From an uncultured Clostridia bacterium (GTDB lineage: Bacteria; Bacillota; Clostridia; Christensenellales; Borkfalkiaceae): 8,184 bases of DNA. The stretch lies in NCBI GenBank assembly GCA_947589585.1, contig CANQCA010000061.1, positions 1 through 8,184 on the forward strand, written 5' to 3'. Under the pieces are notes generated by a model. That model worked only from the letters and a program-made list of their open reading frames with translations, made no database searches and had not been told where the DNA came from. Positions 6,096-8,184 of this stretch are shown piece by piece. Position numbers and translations under genes: made by a program. Every line of letters starts with the position of its first letter. Positions within the stretch are counted from its first letter, which is position 1.

Positions 6096-6237
6096 CTCAC
6101 CTCATTCCCGATCACTGTGCAAGCAGGGTCCCCCTGCGCAGCACGCCCCAATTTGCTAAGCCACTGCACGCTTAATGTCATTCAGGACAAAAAAGTACAG
6201 CGGCGATAAAGCTGAGAAATGTTGAGAATTAACCCCT

Positions 6238-6280
6238 CACGAAATTTCTTTTTGCTGTCTTTGCAAAAAGAAATTTCGTG
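6238..6280. terminator. perfect 18-bp hairpin, probable terminator
   Basis: CACGAAATTTCTTTTTGC (6238-6255) and its exact inverted copy (6263-6280) flank a seven-base loop. The hairpin starts two bases after the stop codon of the minus-strand gene, where a terminator is expected. On the minus strand no T-run follows (AGGGGTTAATT). On the plus strand the T-rich sequence past 6281 would suit termination, but it lies in the coding end of that gene. Function as a transcript end or 3' stabiliser for the minus-strand gene is inferred. Confidence 0.55.
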
Positions 6281-6282
6281 AA

Positions 6283-6810
6283 TTATTTCTTCTTCTTTTT
6301 CACTTCTTCTTCCTCTTCGGGGGTAGAGAAGGACACCGCGATGCGTTCGTTGCGGGCGGTGAGCGCAGCGATGAATTCGCTATGCCACGCCTCTTTGATG
6401 AGGATCATGATATAATCGGACTTGAAGTCATCGAAATACACGGCAAGCTTCTTCGCCCCGTGGAAAAGATGCACCGATCTGATCTTTGCGATGTCGTACT
6501 TCTGTTTGATAAGGCCGAATTGCATGATGAGCTTATCTTGCGTGAGAACATATTGCGAGCGGAAGAGCATGGCGACAAGGAGCACGCCGAGGAGAATGCT
6601 CACGAGATACAAAAGGATGTATTTCATCCATTCATAGACGGAGGAGATATCTCCCCCTAAGAACCCGATAAATTGCCAGCTCGTGAGGGCGATGCCCGCG
6701 GCGGAGAGGACGATGCCGAGAATACACAGCCCAAGCATGAGATTGGTGAATTTGAAGGGGAATTTTTGAATATCGGGCCGCTTCGCGCCCTCGCTCTCAA
6801 GATCGGTCAT
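6283..6810 (-). CDS. small membrane protein with probable bacterial PH domain
   Basis: Starting at ATG 6810 the protein has 175 residues. It shows two membrane helices (about 22-44, NLMLGLCILGIVLSAAGIAL, and about 62-84, YILLYLVSILLGVLLVAMLF), then a soluble part of about 85-155 with the beta pattern typical of bacterial PH-like domains: SQYVLTQDKLIMQFGLIKQKYDI, then IRSVHLFH, LAVYFDDFKSDYIMILI, then a final helix with EFIAAL. A similar membrane-plus-PH arrangement occurs in many uncharacterised Firmicutes proteins. The end is EEEEEVKKKKK, strongly charged. The open frame extends upstream to GTG 6876, but that start has no ribosome binding site and its extra 22 residues overlap a promoter; the inner ATG is preferred. 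It stands alone on the minus strand, divergent from glycerol kinase. Role unknown. Confidence 0.72.
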   Translation of the reverse strand: MTDLESEGAKRPDIQKFPFKFTNLMLGLCILGIVLSAAGIALTSWQFIGFLGGDISSVYEWMKYILLYLVSILLGVLLVAMLFRSQYVLTQDKLIMQFGLIKQKYDIAKIRSVHLFHGAKKLAVYFDDFKSDYIMILIKEAWHSEFIAALTARNERIAVSFSTPEEEEEVKKKKK

Positions 6811-6816
6811 ACCCAA

Positions 6817-6845
6817 AGTATAGACGAAACCTTCAAAAAAATCAA
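6817..6845 (-). promoter_or_regulatory. sigma-A type promoter for the PH-domain gene
   Basis: On the minus strand TTGATT and TATACT are 17 bases apart. TATACT ends only six bases before ATG 6810, so the transcript would begin at or next to the start codon, giving a leaderless message. No ribosome binding site precedes the ATG, in agreement. If this promoter is real, the upstream GTG 6876 cannot be used from this transcript. Confidence 0.55.
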
Positions 6846-6882
6846 TCGTTTGAACGCTTTGAAAAAATTTTTTCACACCGGG

Positions 6883-6912
6883 TTGAAAACAGCCTTGCTT
6901 CTATGGTAAAAT
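6883..6912 (+). promoter_or_regulatory. extended -10 promoter for glycerol kinase
   Basis: TTGAAA (6883-6888) and TAAAAT (6907-6912) are 18 bases apart, and TG at 6904-6905 gives the extended -10 form TGGTAAAAT. Transcription would begin near 6919 and leave a leader of about 105 bases before the glycerol kinase ATG. The site lies back to back with the start of the minus-strand gene. No CRE box or other operator was recognised. Confidence 0.6.
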
Positions 6913-6940
6913 GAGTAAGTGCATTCGTAACACTTTGTTG

Positions 6941-6973
6941 CCCCCTCCCGTTCGGAGGGGGTAGGGGGTGGGT
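6941..6973. repeat. short family B hairpin in the glycerol kinase leader
   Basis: CCCCCTCC (6941-6948) and GGAGGGGG (6954-6961) form a perfect eight-pair stem with a five-base loop, followed by TAGGGGGTGGGT. This resembles the end of the family B repeats (GGGTGGGGG). It lies inside the presumed leader of the glycerol kinase transcript, about 50 bases before the ribosome binding site. It has no T-run, so it is not a standard terminator. Confidence 0.55.
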
Positions 6974-7024
6974 ACGAGTTCTGAATTCGTCACCCTGCCC
7001 CGACCGCTACAAAAGGGGGAATTT

Positions 7025-8184
7025 ATGAAACGCTATCTCATCTCGCTCGACGCGGGCACGACGTCCGTGCGGGCATTTCTCTTCGACGTGGAGGAGCGTG
7101 CCTTCGTGCACCGCGCCCAGCAGGAGGTAGAGTGCAGCTACCCCTTCCCCGGCTGGGTGGAACAGGACGCCGAGGAGATCTACTTCAAATGCGCCTATGT
7201 GCTGAATGACTGCCTTCGCGCCGCATCTGAGGGGGCGATCGCGGGCATGGGTATCGCCAATCAGCGCGAGACCGTCGTTTTATGGAACGCGGAGACGGGG
7301 GAACCCATCGCCCCCGCCATCGTGTGGCAGTGTAGAAGGACGAGCGAATATTGCGCTTCCATCCCGCCCGAGACGGCGTCGCGCATCAAGGAGAAGACGG
7401 GCCTTCTGCCCGACGCCTACTTTTCCGCAAGCAAGATAAAATGGCTTCTCGAAAGAGTTCCCGCCGCACAAAAGCTCCTAAAAGAGCACAAGCTCCGCGC
7501 GGGCACGATCGACACCTTCCTCATCTGGAAGCTCACGGGGGGCAAGAGCTTTGTGACCGACGTCACGAACGCCTGCCGCACCATGCTCTTCAACATTCAC
7601 ACCCTGACTTGGGACGAAGAGCTCCTCGCCTATTTCCAAATTCCGCGGGAGATCCTGCCCGAAGTGCGCTTCTCCGACGCAAAGATGGGGGAGGCGATTT
7701 TGGGCGTTTCTCGCATCCCCATCGCGGGGGTGATGGGCGATCAGCAGGCAGCGCTCTTCGGGCAGACCTGCTTTTCGGCGGGTGATGCGAAGATCACCTA
7801 CGGGACGGGCCTTTTTATGCTCTTCCCGACGGGGGAGAAGCCCGTCTATTCGGGGAGCGGACTTTTGACGACGGTGGGCGGCGGCTACGGCGGAAAAATA
7901 TATTACGCCCTCGAAGGAAGCGTCTTCCATGCGGGCAGCGCCGTCAAATGGCTGCGCGACGAGATGGGTCTCATCGAAAATGCCGCCGAGACGGAGCGCC
8001 TTGCCCGCCTTGTAGAGGATACGGGTGGGGTGTATTTCGTTCCCGCCTTCACGGGGCTCGGCGCCCCCTATTGGGACAGCGAAGCGCGGGCGTCCATTTC
8101 GGGCATTTCCCGCGGGACGCGGAAGGAGCACATCGTCCGCGCCGTCCTCGAGAGCATCGCCTATGCCGCGAGGGACCTCGCCGA
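7025..8184 (+). CDS. glpK: glycerol kinase, 3' end cut by window
   Basis: Glycerol kinase transfers phosphate from ATP to glycerol to give sn-glycerol 3-phosphate in the cytoplasm, for catabolism and lipid synthesis. The first 386 residues of about 500 are present and the frame stays open to the edge. Motifs: phosphate loop DAGTTSVRA (9-17), NQRET (80-83) with Arg81 and Glu82, IVWQCRRT (99-106), Tyr132 in AYFSASKIKW, TNACRTMLFN (181-190), GDQQAALFGQ (238-247) with Asp239, TYGTG (258-262) and PAFTGLGAPYW (340-350). By comparison with E. coli these Arg, Glu, Tyr and Asp are the glycerol ligands, Asp being the catalytic base, so activity is likely. Two oddities: DAGTTS replaces the usual DQGTTS, and the stretch before GDQQ lacks the HPr-phosphorylated histidine (YHF motif) of many Firmicutes enzymes. 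The start ATG follows AAAAGGGGGA (7011-7020). No glpF or glpD is in view upstream. Confidence 0.93.
   Translation, partial: MKRYLISLDAGTTSVRAFLFDVEERAFVHRAQQEVECSYPFPGWVEQDAEEIYFKCAYVLNDCLRAASEGAIAGMGIANQRETVVLWNAETGEPIAPAIVWQCRRTSEYCASIPPETASRIKEKTGLLPDAYFSASKIKWLLERVPAAQKLLKEHKLRAGTIDTFLIWKLTGGKSFVTDVTNACRTMLFNIHTLTWDEELLAYFQIPREILPEVRFSDAKMGEAILGVSRIPIAGVMGDQQAALFGQTCFSAGDAKITYGTGLFMLFPTGEKPVYSGSGLLTTVGGGYGGKIYYALEGSVFHAGSAVKWLRDEMGLIENAAETERLARLVEDTGGVYFVPAFTGLGAPYWDSEARASISGISRGTRKEHIVRAVLESIAYAARDLA

Larger units (their letters stand above)
5585..6237. other. long non-coding repeat cluster
   Basis: About 650 bases hold no credible gene. Open frames of 60 to 75 codons in it translate repeat arms, lack ribosome binding sites and have low-complexity content. 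The stretch contains a lone family A left end, CGTCATCCTGAGC (5616-5628), a split family A element (5648-6095) and a family B composite inside it. From 6096 to 6237 only a small hairpin is evident: GCAGGG-TCC-CCCTGC at 6123-6137, within an outer GTGC/GCAC pair. Confidence 0.75.

Noticed and set aside
5681..6175. Several plus-strand open frames of 60-75 codons in the repeat cluster
   Set aside because: They translate repeat arms and hairpins, lack ribosome sites and show no protein-like pattern.

Overview
The window looks like chromosomal DNA of a spore-forming, fairly GC-rich member of the Clostridia. The evidence is an unmistakable SpoVAC gene, strong AGGAGG-type ribosome binding sites, C-ending codon preference in every gene, and intergenic spaces filled with palindromic repeats that begin with a GTCATCCTGAGC-like sequence. 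An uncultured gut lineage such as the Christensenellales would fit, but that placement is inference.

Layout. (1) 13-3471, plus strand: four tightly packed phage structural genes. They are a major capsid protein, a probable head-tail adaptor, a beta-rich protein resembling the tail-hub/stabilisation proteins of podoviruses, and an unrecognised helical protein. The last three are joined by ATGA overlaps. The module is cut by the left window edge and stops abruptly on the right, with no tail, lysis or integration genes before host genes begin. (2) 3472-3877: non-coding, with a 147-bp element bounded by 13-bp inverted repeats (family A) and a 102-bp hairpin-rich element (family B). (3) 3878-5584, plus strand: a possible forespore (sigma-G type) promoter, spoVAC without its usual spoVA partners, a vegetative-type promoter, a small DUF1858 protein with a CxxC pair, a hairpin, and a short-chain dehydrogenase. 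(4) 5585-6237: a second repeat cluster, best read as a family A element split by insertion of a 276-bp family B composite. (5) 6238-6876: an 18-bp perfect hairpin and a minus-strand gene for a small two-helix membrane protein with a probable bacterial PH domain. (6) 6883-8184, plus strand: a promoter, a short family B hairpin in the leader, and glycerol kinase, cut by the right edge.

The host genes do not form one pathway. They are separate short units (spore membrane channel, redox-type small protein plus dehydrogenase, membrane PH protein, glycerol kinase), and repeats lie between most of them. The points most worth following are the isolated but intact capsid module with host-like codon use, the nested repeat insertion, and the lone spoVAC with its own candidate sporulation promoter. 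No CRISPR array, tRNA, rRNA, transposase or integrase was seen.
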